A DNA stretch of 64,000 nt from the NCBI RefSeq assembly GCF_024753245.1, contig NZ_JANUGX010000009.1:1-64000 (forward strand), read 5' to 3'. The notes under the pieces were generated by a model, which was not told where the DNA came from, searched no databases, and was given only the letters and a program-made list of their open reading frames with translations. This DNA comes from Massilia norwichensis. GTDB lineage: Bacteria; Pseudomonadota; Gammaproteobacteria; Burkholderiales; Burkholderiaceae_D. The position numbers were made by a program, and so were the translations under genes. Within the stretch, counting starts at the first letter, position 1. Every line of letters begins with the position of its first letter. Below, one piece after another: positions 45,901 to 52,953 of the stretch.

Positions 45901-46288
45901 AGCCAGGCTGTCCACGATATTCGAGAGCCTGCCTGTGGGCGTCTGCGTCATGAAGCCCGACGGCACGATGCTGCTGTCGAACCGGATCATGCACCACTAC
46001 CTGCCGACTGGCGTCATGCCGTCGATCGACCGGGTCCGCGGGGAGCGCTGGCGCGCCTGGCACGAGGACGGCCGCCCTGTCGGGTTCATGGACTTTCCCG
46101 GCGCCCGGGCCCTGCGCGGCGAGTGGGTAGTGCCCGGCATCGAGATGCTGTACCTTCAGGACGATGGGCGCGAGATATGGACGCAGGTGGCGGCCGCCGC
46201 GGTTGTCGATGGCGACGGCCGCTCCACCGGCGAGGCAGCGGTCGTCATCACCGACATCGACGTCCTCAAGCGCACCGGACATGACTGA
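42956..46288 (+). CDS. CheB-CheR fusion with PAS domains, no output domain
   Basis: This 1110-residue chemotaxis-type hybrid begins with a CheB methylesterase domain (about 12-195) with catalytic S20 in GIGASAGG, a His in ILHLAPGE and an Asp in SGMGSDGTAG. There is no receiver domain before it. A CheR methyltransferase domain follows (about 205-480), with HYRRSTLLRRLERR, AACSTGEEAYT and SCRNFLIYLNREM. A coiled coil (about 655-735) leads to three PAS-like regions (about 735-850, 855-975, 980-1105). Relatives often end in a histidine kinase or GGDEF domain; this one stops after the last PAS. The next gene is unrelated. The role in chemotaxis adaptation or another two-component path is inferred. 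Confidence 0.9.
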   Translation: METEKPPACLPFPVVGIGASAGGYPALITLLQNMPPSSGMALVVILHLAPGEPSTADRLLQSATDMPVVQVGHTMPVLPDKVYVIPPDRSLSMRDGELVLGRLERSRGGPVAIDIFLRTLADAHHEYAIGIVLSGMGSDGTAGLACIKEMGGMTIVQLPSDAEHGSMPRSAIGSGMADFVLPAHEMPRKLLELRDTLGAIRRKAHAGNRLDGVPLDMGPFPEVTLRDVLAVLHERTGHDFTHYRRSTLLRRLERRLQVRGTPDLADYYQLLRKDSAEAPALMKDLLIGVTSFYRDRDAFESLGRVALPELFRSGRDPVRAWVAACSTGEEAYTVAMLLADQAVRQGGGADWQIFASDIDEHAIGTAGAGLYPISIAESIPEPQLMRWFTREADQYKVRRSLRDRILFTRHNLLHEPAFSRLDLISCRNFLIYLNREMHRHLLQQFHFALNPGGYLMLGSAESVEAATDLFVPVDAARKIYQARQVARSPASLAVPLPSAVPAPALPIEAGAAAVPPASRRGRLFSFAEIHLHKAAELAPPSILLDAEGDILHISEQAVGFLRQAGGEPTRELLRLVLPELQLPLRAALFQARKSAGPASTGPLRCEREQGAGAVDLQVLPFQDPHAEGGLMLVRFVELPEFAAQAAPVPPQDQALLDQLDEELRHTRRQLRETIEHAEAAAGEMRIYGEEMQATVEELRAAAAELERSRNELLSANRELTATNLDLRRRAEEAAKAHDDLGNLVASSDVATIFLDREMRILRYTPRIADFFNVIPADIGRPLLHITNRLDAPRLAEDAAQVFVTLQVMEREVRSTDGRDYIVRVHPYRTTRHSIDGAVMTFFDITSRRAAEEAMRESEERLRLFVTASSDILYRMSADWSEMRVLQGKGFLANTDAPSRSWIDTYIPAEERPRVQAAISRAIAERSIFELEHRVIGKDGGVAWTFSRAIPLLDAEGKIVEWFGAANDITRRKREEEARRESEARLSTIFESLPVGVCVMKPDGTMLLSNRIMHHYLPTGVMPSIDRVRGERWRAWHEDGRPVGFMDFPGARALRGEWVVPGIEMLYLQDDGREIWTQVAAAAVVDGDGRSTGEAAVVITDIDVLKRTGHD

Positions 46289-46772
46289 CATGAACAGGCG
46301 AACGATGATCGGCGCCATGCTGTGCGCGATGCTGCCGCTGGCCACTGCCAAAGGAGAAGACATGAATGTGCATGCGAGCCTGAGCGTCGACGCCAGGCAT
46401 GACAAGGTACTGGTGACCTTCAGGATCGAGAACCGCGGCGAGCGCAGGATCGGCCTGCCGCGCGAGATCGCGGCAGATACCGAACCGGCGCGCCGCCTGT
46501 TCGACCTGCGCGAGCATCCCGGCGACGCGCCGGTGCCCTACACCGGCCGCATGGTCAAGCGCGGGCCCCTGACCCTGGACGACTACGTCGAGCTGGCGCC
46601 GCACTCGGCCCACACGCACACCATCGACATCACCCACGCCTACGCCTTCAGGCCGGGCACGCACACCTATGTGATCCGCTACGAGGGCAACGCGCTGGCG
46701 GACGTGCGCCAGCTCGATGCCACGGCCGAACTCCAGACCGAGCCGGTCATGTTCAGCCACACCCAGAAATAA
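46281..46772 (+). CDS. Small exported protein resembling the M35 peptidase prodomain
   Basis: The 163-residue product has a signal peptide (MNRRTMIGAMLCAMLPLATA) and a domain that aligns by eye with residues about 30-140 of the adjacent M35 peptidase. Both share PVxYxGxxVKR, then TxxDYxxLxP, and a Y/R-rich strand (YVIRYEG against YSVRWRDG). It therefore looks like a free-standing prodomain or inhibitor-like protein. Starts at 46281 and 46290 both lack a Shine-Dalgarno sequence. A perfect AAGGAGAAG lies before an in-frame ATG at 46362, which would give a leaderless cytosolic form, so the start is uncertain. It converges with the peptidase, their stop codons abutting. Confidence 0.65.
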   Translation: MTDMNRRTMIGAMLCAMLPLATAKGEDMNVHASLSVDARHDKVLVTFRIENRGERRIGLPREIAADTEPARRLFDLREHPGDAPVPYTGRMVKRGPLTLDDYVELAPHSAHTHTIDITHAYAFRPGTHTYVIRYEGNALADVRQLDATAELQTEPVMFSHTQK

Positions 46773-47825
46773 CTACTGCAACGCCGGCGTATTCTCGCCA
46801 AAGTACTCGTGCGAATCGGCATTGTTGATCGCCCTGGCCGGATCGCTGGCCGCCAGCTGCCGGGCCGCCGGCTGCCCATAGGCCAGGTCGTCGGTGCCGG
46901 CCACCACGGTGAAGTGGCTCATCTCGTGCACCAGGGTGCCGCCCTTCGAATCGGTGCCGGTCAGCGGCGCGCTCCAGAAGGCCTTGCAGACGTAGATCTT
47001 GTACGGCTGGTTCGGATACACGTAGGCGTAGTAGGACTCCTTGCAGCCGCAGTCGACCGTCACCGGCTTGTTCGCGAAGGCATCCTTGATCGCCTCGAAG
47101 TGGCGCGTCACCGTGGACGAGCGCGCCGGGTCGGGGGCGCCGAACCAGCCGGCATAGCGCGGGCCCAGCTCCGTGCGCTGCAGGTAGACGCCGGCGTCCT
47201 GGGCCATCGCCTGCGCGGCCTGCGCCGCTGCGGCGATCGTCTCCTGCTGGGCGTTCGAACAGCGGCTGAAGCTCAGGCCCCCGCCTTCCGCCGTGGCGCC
47301 GCCGGTGTCGAGCGCGCCGCGCGGCAGGCGGCTGTCGATCCATATCGAGGCCGGCATGGCATCGGGCAGGGCGGCGGTACGCGCCACGCCGGGACGGCTG
47401 AACAGCTGGGTCGCGCCGTCGCGCCAGCGCACGCTGTAGGCGCCGGTGGTGCCCATGTCGTACAGCGCCGACAGCTCGACCTTCACGCTGCGCGAGGCGC
47501 CCGGCTTGAGGGCGATGTAGTCGGCTGGCGTGGGAGCCGCGCGCTTGACCTGGATGCCCAGGTAGCGCACCGGCAGGCCGTCGCGCGTGACCTCGAACAG
47601 CGGGGCCTCGATGGCGCCGAAGGGCGTCTGCCACTTCAGCAGGTATTGCGTGGCCGCGGTCGCGTTGGTGACGGTGACGTCGACCACCACGTTGTCGCTT
47701 TTCGCCAGGCTCTGGCGTTCCGGCGTGACCTTGATCGTGACCTCGCCCGCGGCGGCCAGCGCGCCGCCCGGATTCGCCAGTGCGCCCATCGCCAGCGCCG
47801 CTCCCATGATCGTTTTCCAGTCCAT
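46773..47825 (-). CDS. Secreted M35 family Lys-type metalloendopeptidase
   Basis: This 350-residue exported protease has a signal peptide ending near ALAAA, an N-terminal prodomain-like region (about 30-150), and the M35 catalytic domain. The zinc motif HEMSH is at about 300-304 and the GTDDLAYG motif 8 residues on supplies the third ligand Asp, as in deuterolysin and peptidyl-Lys metalloendopeptidases (aspzincins). SFSRCSNAQQETIAAA and the ending NADSHEYFGENTP are also typical of the Lys-specific group. The enzyme is expected outside the cell. GGAGAAG precedes ATG 47825. The converging small gene at 46281 encodes a relative of its prodomain. Confidence 0.88.
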   Translation of the reverse strand: MDWKTIMGAALAMGALANPGGALAAAGEVTIKVTPERQSLAKSDNVVVDVTVTNATAATQYLLKWQTPFGAIEAPLFEVTRDGLPVRYLGIQVKRAAPTPADYIALKPGASRSVKVELSALYDMGTTGAYSVRWRDGATQLFSRPGVARTAALPDAMPASIWIDSRLPRGALDTGGATAEGGGLSFSRCSNAQQETIAAAAQAAQAMAQDAGVYLQRTELGPRYAGWFGAPDPARSSTVTRHFEAIKDAFANKPVTVDCGCKESYYAYVYPNQPYKIYVCKAFWSAPLTGTDSKGGTLVHEMSHFTVVAGTDDLAYGQPAARQLAASDPARAINNADSHEYFGENTPALQ

Positions 47826-48231
47826 TCGCTTCTCCCGGTGCTTGTCCAGACTCCGGTTGTAGCAAGCGGGGCGCCAAGAACATTGCTACGCCGCAAGAAC
47901 GTACTGAAGTGAGGCTTTATTGCAACAGATTAATTGTTTGTTACAGAAAATGTTTCCATGTAATAATTTCTATTGTTAGAATGCAATCGTGCTGCGAGAA
48001 CACAAAAGTTTTACGCTGGTATTTAGAATCGCTATTCGAATAGCACATCGCTCCCCGTCCTGATCGCTCGCGCTGCTTGTTCCAAGCGTGCGCCCGGCCC
48101 ACACGATGCACCCCACAGCAACCCGGACCACCGCGCCAACGCCTGCCGCGGTAGCCGCCGCATGATTCTTTCGCGGCGGTCAGCGATCCGCTCCGCGGGC
48201 GCCATCTTCGAGCATTGGGGTTTAACGGTTT
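47826..48231. other. Intergenic region between M35 peptidase and GGDEF-EAL genes
   Basis: About 400 bases separate the divergent genes. The left part is GC-rich, the middle (about 47920-48040) is AT-rich and probably holds promoters, and the right part is GC-rich but has no coding frame that joins the GGDEF gene: a TAA stands in frame just before its ATG. No motif could be assigned with confidence. Confidence 0.4.
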
Positions 48232-49644
48232 ATGGAAGGATCTGACAGTTCAGTGGAAGCGCTTGCCCGCGAGATCGGGTTGGAAGAAGAAATTTCACGC
48301 CGAAAGCGGGCCGAGGAAGCACTGCTGCACATGGCTCGCCACGACGCCCTGACCGGGCTGCCGAACCGCCTGCTGCTGCAGGACCGTCTGGCGCAGGCGA
48401 TCTTGCAGGCCGCGCGTGCGCGCCGCCAGGTCGGCGTGATGTTCATCGACCTCGACCGCTTCAAGCACGTCAACGACAGCCTCGGGCACGCAGCCGGCGA
48501 CCAGCTGATCGTCGAGATCGCGCGCCGCCTGGCCGGCGCCATGCGCGAGGGCGACACCGTGGCGCGCCAGGGCGGCGACGAATTCGTGGTGGTGCTGGCC
48601 GGCCTGGCGGCGCCCGGCGACGCCGCGCTGTTGGCGGCCGAGCTGCTGGAGAGCCTGTTCAAGCCGCTGGTGCTGTGCGGGCATGAGGTGTTCCCGTCCG
48701 CGAGCATCGGGATCGCCATGTACCCGGGCGACGGGCACGACAGCGAAACCCTGCTGAAGGCGGCCGACAGCGCGATGTACCGCGCCAAGGCCAGCGGCGG
48801 CAAGCACTACGCCTTCTACGCGGCCGATCTCGCCACCAGGGCGGAACAGCACCTGCGCATCGAGAACGGCCTGCAGCGCGGCCTGCTGCGCGGCGAGTTC
48901 GTGCTGCACTACCAGCCCCAGGTCGATGCCGCCAGCGGCCGCATCGTCGGCGTCGAGGCGCTGCTGCGCTGGCAGCCCGAGGGCGAAGCGATGGTATCAC
49001 CGGCCGATTTCGTCCCCTTGGCCGAGGAAACCGGCCTGATCGTGCCGATCGGCGACTGGGTGCTGGAAGCGGCGCTGCGCCAGCAGGCGCGCTTTGCAAA
49101 ACTGACCGGCGGCGCGCCGCCGCGCATGAGCGTGAACATGTCGGCGCGCCAGTTCCGCGAGCGCGACGTGGCGGCCAACGTCGAGCGCCTGTTGCGGGAA
49201 ACCGGCTGCGAACCGTCCTGGCTGACGCTGGAGATCACCGAAAGCGTCCTGATGGAGAACCCGGCCGCGGCTGCCGAAGCCATGGCCCGTCTCGCGGCCA
49301 TGGGCATACACCTGGCGGTCGACGACTTCGGTACCGGCTACTCGAGCCTGGCCAACCTGAAGCGCTTCCCGATCCACTGCCTGAAGATCGATCGCTCCTT
49401 CGTGTCCGATATCGCCGGCAACGACAGCATCGACGACGGCGATGCCGCCATCGTGAAGGCCGTGATCGCACTGGCGCAGTCGATGAAACTGGAAGTGATC
49501 GCCGAGGGCGTGGAAAGCGCCGCCCAGGTGGACTTCCTGGGGGCGCACGGCTGCCACCGGATGCAGGGCTTCTACTTCAGCCGGCCGCTGACGGCGGAGC
49601 TGGTGGAGATGTTACTGAAGGAGCAGGCTCAGCCCACCACGTAG
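48232..49644 (+). CDS. GGDEF-EAL cyclic-di-GMP protein without sensor domain
   Basis: This 470-residue cytoplasmic protein has both cyclic-di-GMP domains. After a short helix (RRKRAEEALLHMARHDALTGLPNR), which usually links a PAS domain to GGDEF, comes the GGDEF domain (about 35-200) with an intact GGDEF motif near 113. The EAL domain (about 210-460) has EALLRW, LEITES, DDFGTGYSS, KIDRSFV and EVIAEGVES. All expected catalytic residues are present, so both synthesis and hydrolysis are possible. No sensor domain precedes it, and no Shine-Dalgarno sequence is seen before ATG 48232. It overlaps the 3' end of flgN by 16 bases in convergent orientation. A role in setting motility against attachment is inferred. 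Confidence 0.88.
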   Translation: MEGSDSSVEALAREIGLEEEISRRKRAEEALLHMARHDALTGLPNRLLLQDRLAQAILQAARARRQVGVMFIDLDRFKHVNDSLGHAAGDQLIVEIARRLAGAMREGDTVARQGGDEFVVVLAGLAAPGDAALLAAELLESLFKPLVLCGHEVFPSASIGIAMYPGDGHDSETLLKAADSAMYRAKASGGKHYAFYAADLATRAEQHLRIENGLQRGLLRGEFVLHYQPQVDAASGRIVGVEALLRWQPEGEAMVSPADFVPLAEETGLIVPIGDWVLEAALRQQARFAKLTGGAPPRMSVNMSARQFRERDVAANVERLLRETGCEPSWLTLEITESVLMENPAAAAEAMARLAAMGIHLAVDDFGTGYSSLANLKRFPIHCLKIDRSFVSDIAGNDSIDDGDAAIVKAVIALAQSMKLEVIAEGVESAAQVDFLGAHGCHRMQGFYFSRPLTAELVEMLLKEQAQPTT

Positions 49645-50096
49645 CGCCGTGAAGGACCCGAAGCCAGCGCCTGGCCGCCCGGGCCGTACACGCCGGCGCC
49701 GTCCGTCGCGGGGCGCAGTTCGTTCAGCATGTTCTGGGTGTGCGCCAGCTGCTTGTTGACCAGCATGCCGTTGACGCGGTTGAGTTCCCTGGCTTCGCGC
49801 GTGAGTTCGAGCAGGCGGTTCCAGTCGGCGCGCAGTTCGTCGTTGCCCTCGACCGCCAGCCAGGGTTCCATGCTGCTTTCAAGAGATGGGAAGCCGGCCG
49901 CGCCGAGCGCCCTGTGACGCAGTCGCGACAGCTCGGTCGCCTTCTGGGCCAGCTGCAGCTTCTTCGGGGTGATGGTGGAGAGGCCATCGGCATCCGCACT
50001 GACCAGGAACTGCTGTTCCGATTTCATCAGCTCCACGATGGAGCCGATCAGTTGCTGTTCTTCGCGCAGCGTTGCGCCGGGGGATGCAGTGACCAT
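49629..50096 (-). CDS. flgN: Flagellar chaperone FlgN
   Basis: FlgN is the export chaperone for the hook-filament junction proteins FlgK and FlgL, both encoded nearby. The 155-residue protein is mostly helical: an N-terminal coiled coil (LREEQQLIGSIVELMKSEQQFLVS) and a C-terminal helix (about 90-125) ending in NKQLAHTQNMLNEL, which binds the client. The C-terminus becomes Gly-rich. Sequence identity in this family is low, so the call rests on pattern and on its place directly downstream of flgM. It should be transcribed from the sigma-28 promoter before flgM. Confidence 0.9.
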   Translation of the reverse strand: MVTASPGATLREEQQLIGSIVELMKSEQQFLVSADADGLSTITPKKLQLAQKATELSRLRHRALGAAGFPSLESSMEPWLAVEGNDELRADWNRLLELTREARELNRVNGMLVNKQLAHTQNMLNELRPATDGAGVYGPGGQALASGPSRRYVVG

Positions 50097-50103
50097 GTGT
50101 TAT

Positions 50104-50433
50104 CTATCGTTTGCGGGAGTGCAGCAGGTCGCGTACCGTTTCCAGCAGGCCGTCCGCCACTTTCTCCGAATTTACCTGGAACTGGCCATCCGCGATGGCC
50201 GCCTTGATGCGCTCGACTTTCTTGGTGTCGAACACCTGATTCGCACTGCCGGCAGCCAGCGCCTGGCCTTGGGAGGACAGGCGCACGGTGTCGGTTGCCG
50301 CAGGCGTGGTCGCGCTGGCCGCGGCTGCGGCCGCGTTGTCGGCGCTCTTCGCGATGGCTGGCGGCGTATTGTTCGCCTGCGAGTTAATAGCCGATGCGGC
50401 GGCGTTGTTCTTGAGGGTATCGTTGATTTTCAC
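50104..50433 (-). CDS. flgM: Anti-sigma-28 factor FlgM
   Basis: FlgM binds and silences FliA until the hook is complete and FlgM is exported. The 109-residue protein has a disordered Ala/Thr-rich N-terminal half and the C-terminal sigma-binding helices (DTKKVERIKAAIADGQFQVNSEKVADGLLETVRDLL, about 68-103), which match the family. It is preceded by a perfect sigma-28 promoter, so FliA drives its own inhibitor, and it is followed by flgN after seven bases. The Ala-rich insertion near residues 30-45 makes it slightly longer than enteric FlgM. Confidence 0.95.
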   Translation of the reverse strand: MKINDTLKNNAAASAINSQANNTPPAIAKSADNAAAAAASATTPAATDTVRLSSQGQALAAGSANQVFDTKKVERIKAAIADGQFQVNSEKVADGLLETVRDLLHSRKR

Positions 50434-50481
50434 AGCATCATCCTTTGCAGGTCGGAACAGAAAGCCCGGGATCTGCCATGT

Positions 50482-50508
50482 TTATCGGCGTTGCCAGCGA
50501 AAACTTTA
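50482..50508 (-). promoter_or_regulatory. Sigma-28 (FliA) promoter for flgM-flgN
   Basis: Read on the minus strand, TAAAGTTT (50508-50501) and GCCGATAA (50489-50482) are separated by exactly 11 bases, which is the full class III consensus. It lies about 50 bases upstream of the flgM start. Confidence 0.92.
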
Positions 50509-50534
50509 GGATAATCTCATACGTCTGGAAGCTC

Positions 50535-51236
50535 TTAGAATGCCACTTCGACCATGCCGCCGGCCTTCGCCGTTCCGCTGACCACCGTGCCGGTCGCGGT
50601 GCGCACCTGCACCACCTGGCCTTCGCCGGCGGTGCCGATCGCGCGGCCCTCGGACGACACCGAAAAACCGTTACCGTTCAACACCAGGCGCACCGCCTGG
50701 TTCTGCTGCACCACCGGCTTGCTGCGGAGTAGATCCAGGCGCAGCGGCGTACCTGCCGCCAGCGAGACGGTCGGAGTCCGCCCGATCGCCTGCGCCATGT
50801 CGGTGATGATCCCGTTCGGCATCGCCGCGATGTCGCCTTTTACCAACATCAGCTGACCTTGCTCGACCGGCTGGCCCTGGGCCAGCGGCACCGCCGCCGC
50901 CACGTATTCCGCCTTCACGTTCACCTGGGCCTGCACATAGATGGTCCAGTTCGACGGCGCCGTGCAGCGCACCCCGACCGTGGTCTTGCCCCAGGCGCGC
51001 GCGCCCGGCTGCAGGAAGGCTTCCGGCGCCGGGCAGCTGGCCAGCGCGGTGCGCGCATCGACAGCGCCCACCTTTACCGAGACTTCGCCCGGCAGGCCGG
51101 CGGTCTGGGTCAGCAGGAACTGCTCGACCACGGCGCGCAGCGCGTTCACGTTCTGGATTCCGGGCGCGGCCGCGGCAAGGCCGGGCAGGGCGAGCAGCGG
51201 AGCGATCAACAGGGAGACAAACAGGGTGCGGAGCAT
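50535..51236 (-). CDS. flgA: Flagellar P-ring assembly chaperone FlgA
   Basis: FlgA is a periplasmic chaperone for P-ring assembly by FlgI. The 233-residue protein has a Sec signal peptide (MLRTLFVSLLIAPLLALPGLAAAA), a SAF-like domain with KGDIAAMPNGIITDMAQAIGRTP (about 134-156) and the C-terminal LDLLRSKPVVQQNQAVRLVLNG and GEGQVVQVRTATGTVVSGTA (about 165-220). These are the standard FlgA signatures. It lies about 100 bases upstream of flgM on the same strand and is divergent from flgB, an arrangement common in the gamma and beta classes. Confidence 0.94.
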   Translation of the reverse strand: MLRTLFVSLLIAPLLALPGLAAAAPGIQNVNALRAVVEQFLLTQTAGLPGEVSVKVGAVDARTALASCPAPEAFLQPGARAWGKTTVGVRCTAPSNWTIYVQAQVNVKAEYVAAAVPLAQGQPVEQGQLMLVKGDIAAMPNGIITDMAQAIGRTPTVSLAAGTPLRLDLLRSKPVVQQNQAVRLVLNGNGFSVSSEGRAIGTAGEGQVVQVRTATGTVVSGTAKAGGMVEVAF

Positions 51237-51398
51237 GACAAAGACGTCGCCAGGGGATTCGATGCTGCCATCTTAGGCTTCCTGGTTCCGCCTTGAAACT
51301 CGGAATAGCCCCCTTTTGGGTCTCTTTATTGCCCGATTGGAAGACTCGACAGACCCGTATGATCGATGCTGTCCAATAAGTGAAGGCCCGGAGGCGGC

Positions 51399-51797
51399 AT
51401 GATCGGCAAACTCGACGATTACCTGCGTTTTAACGAAACGGCGCTGAGCCTGCGCTCGCAGCGCCAGGAACTGCTCGCGTCCAATATCGCGAACGCCGAC
51501 ACGCCCAACTACAAGGCGCGCGACATCGACTTCTCCAATGCGTTGCGGAGCGCGCTGGCGACCACCGCGCAGGGCCACATCGCCAACGCACCGGTGGCGG
51601 CGGACGGCAAGGCGCTGCCGGACGGCACCCCGGTCCTGTACCGCACCGTGTCCCAGGGCGCGGTGGACGGCAACACGGTCGACATGGATACCGAGCGCAC
51701 CCAGTTCGCCGACAACGCGCTGCGCTACGAAGCCGGCATCACCATGATCAACCACCAGATCCGCAACCTGCTCGCCGCCATTCAGGGAGGCCAGTAA
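51399..51797 (+). CDS. flgB: Flagellar proximal rod protein FlgB
   Basis: FlgB is a proximal rod subunit. The 132-residue protein contains the rod N-terminal motif [31 protein letters not shown] and the C-terminal [26 protein letters not shown] coiled coil. It begins the flgBCDEFGHIJKL run; CGGAGGCGGC precedes the start at 51399. About 160 bases separate it from the divergent flgA, where the class II promoter should lie, but no clear sigma-28 or sigma-54 site is seen there. The next gene follows after two bases. Confidence 0.96.
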   Translation: MIGKLDDYLRFNETALSLRSQRQELLASNIANADTPNYKARDIDFSNALRSALATTAQGHIANAPVAADGKALPDGTPVLYRTVSQGAVDGNTVDMDTERTQFADNALRYEAGITMINHQIRNLLAAIQGGQ

Positions 51798-51799
51798 TC

Positions 51800-52201
51800 A
51801 TGTCGCTATTTAATGTATTCAACGTCGCCGGTTCGGCGATGAGCGCCCAGTCGCAGCGCCTGAACACCACCGCCAGCAACCTGGCGAATGCCGACAGCGC
51901 CACCAGCGCCACCGGCGAAGCCTACCGCGCCAAGCAGGTCGTGTTCGAGGCCGTGCCGGTGGCGGGCGGCTCCACCGCCGTCAAGGTGCGCGAAGTGGTC
52001 GAGGACCCGTCGCCGATGAAGCAGGTGTACGACCCGAAGAATCCGCTGGCCGACGACAAGGGCTATGTGACGATGCCGAACGTGAACGTGGTCGACGAGA
52101 TGGTCAACATGCTGTCGGCGTCGCGCTCCTACCAGACCAACGTCGAAACCATGAACGCGGCCAAGACCATGCTGCTCAAGACCCTGACCATTGGTCAGTA
52201 A
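51800..52201 (+). CDS. flgC: Flagellar proximal rod protein FlgC
   Basis: FlgC is a proximal rod subunit. The 133-residue protein has the N-terminal motif [29 protein letters not shown], the FEAVP stretch after it, and the C-terminal rod motif [39 protein letters not shown]. It is tightly coupled to flgB. The central Val-rich segment ([23 protein letters not shown]) is standard for the family. Confidence 0.96.
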   Translation: MSLFNVFNVAGSAMSAQSQRLNTTASNLANADSATSATGEAYRAKQVVFEAVPVAGGSTAVKVREVVEDPSPMKQVYDPKNPLADDKGYVTMPNVNVVDEMVNMLSASRSYQTNVETMNAAKTMLLKTLTIGQ

Positions 52202-52220
52202 ACGCTGAAAGCCCCTACCC

Positions 52221-52937
52221 ATGTCCACCGTTAACACCAATACAGGATCGACCACCGCCATCAACGACCTGATGTCGACGATGAACGCCAAGCCGGCGAC
52301 CGCCGGCGGCGACAGCGTGCAGGCCGACACCGACAAGTTCATGACCCTGCTGGTCACCCAGCTCAAGAACCAGGATCCGCTGAACCCCCTCGACAACGCC
52401 CAGGTCACCAGCCAGCTGGCCCAGCTGCAGACCGTGACCGGCGTGAACAAGCTGAACGACACGCTGAATTCGCTGAAAGCCAGCTACCAGAGTTCGGAAG
52501 CGATGCAGGCGACCAACCTGATCGGCCACGGCGTGCTGGTCGAGGGCAGCAACGTGACCCTGTCGGGCAGCAAGGCCATCCTGGGCGTGGAACTGGGCAG
52601 CGACGCCGACAGCGTGAAGATCGACATCATCGACAAGACCGGCAAGACGGTGCAGAGCATGGACCTGGGCGCGCAAAAAGCCGGCGTGCTGCCCCTGGCC
52701 TGGAACGGCGTGCCGGACGAGACCAAGCTCGACAGCGACGGCAAGCCGATCACCCTAGCCGACGGCAATTACACCTTCCAGGTCACCGCCAGCCGCGGCG
52801 GCGACAAGCTGAGCGACGCCAGGACGCTCTCCTTCGACAGCGTGGCCTCGGTCACCACCAACAGCACCGACGGCGTCAAGCTGAACCTGCCCGTGAAGGG
52901 CGTGGTCACGCTGGCCGACATCAAGCAAGTCTTGTAA
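52221..52937 (+). CDS. flgD: Hook assembly cap protein FlgD
   Basis: FlgD forms the cap that assembles hook subunits. The 238-residue protein has the N-terminal FMTLLVTQLKNQDPLNPLDNAQVTSQLAQLQTVTGVNKLN (about 35-74), the family's most conserved part, and a C-terminal FLN-like/tudor region (GVLPLAWNGVPDETKLDSDGKP, about 155-176). There is no signal peptide, as expected for a type III substrate. It lies 19 bases after flgC and 16 before flgE. Confidence 0.95.
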   Translation: MSTVNTNTGSTTAINDLMSTMNAKPATAGGDSVQADTDKFMTLLVTQLKNQDPLNPLDNAQVTSQLAQLQTVTGVNKLNDTLNSLKASYQSSEAMQATNLIGHGVLVEGSNVTLSGSKAILGVELGSDADSVKIDIIDKTGKTVQSMDLGAQKAGVLPLAWNGVPDETKLDSDGKPITLADGNYTFQVTASRGGDKLSDARTLSFDSVASVTTNSTDGVKLNLPVKGVVTLADIKQVL

Positions 52938-52953
52938 TTTTTAGGAGCAGAAC

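Noticed and set aside
46164..46288. Continuation of cheBR into a kinase by frameshift
   Set aside because: No kinase, GGDEF or receiver motifs are found in any frame after the last PAS region; the next gene is a small exported protein.
48232..49644. GGDEF-EAL protein as an enzymatically dead pair
   Set aside because: GGDEF, EALLRW, DDFGTGYSS and EVIAEGVE motifs are all intact.
51237..51398. Sigma-28 or sigma-54 promoter before flgB
   Set aside because: Neither TAAA-N-GCCGATAA nor GG-N10-GC at the right spacing could be found; a class II promoter is expected but not recognisable by eye.
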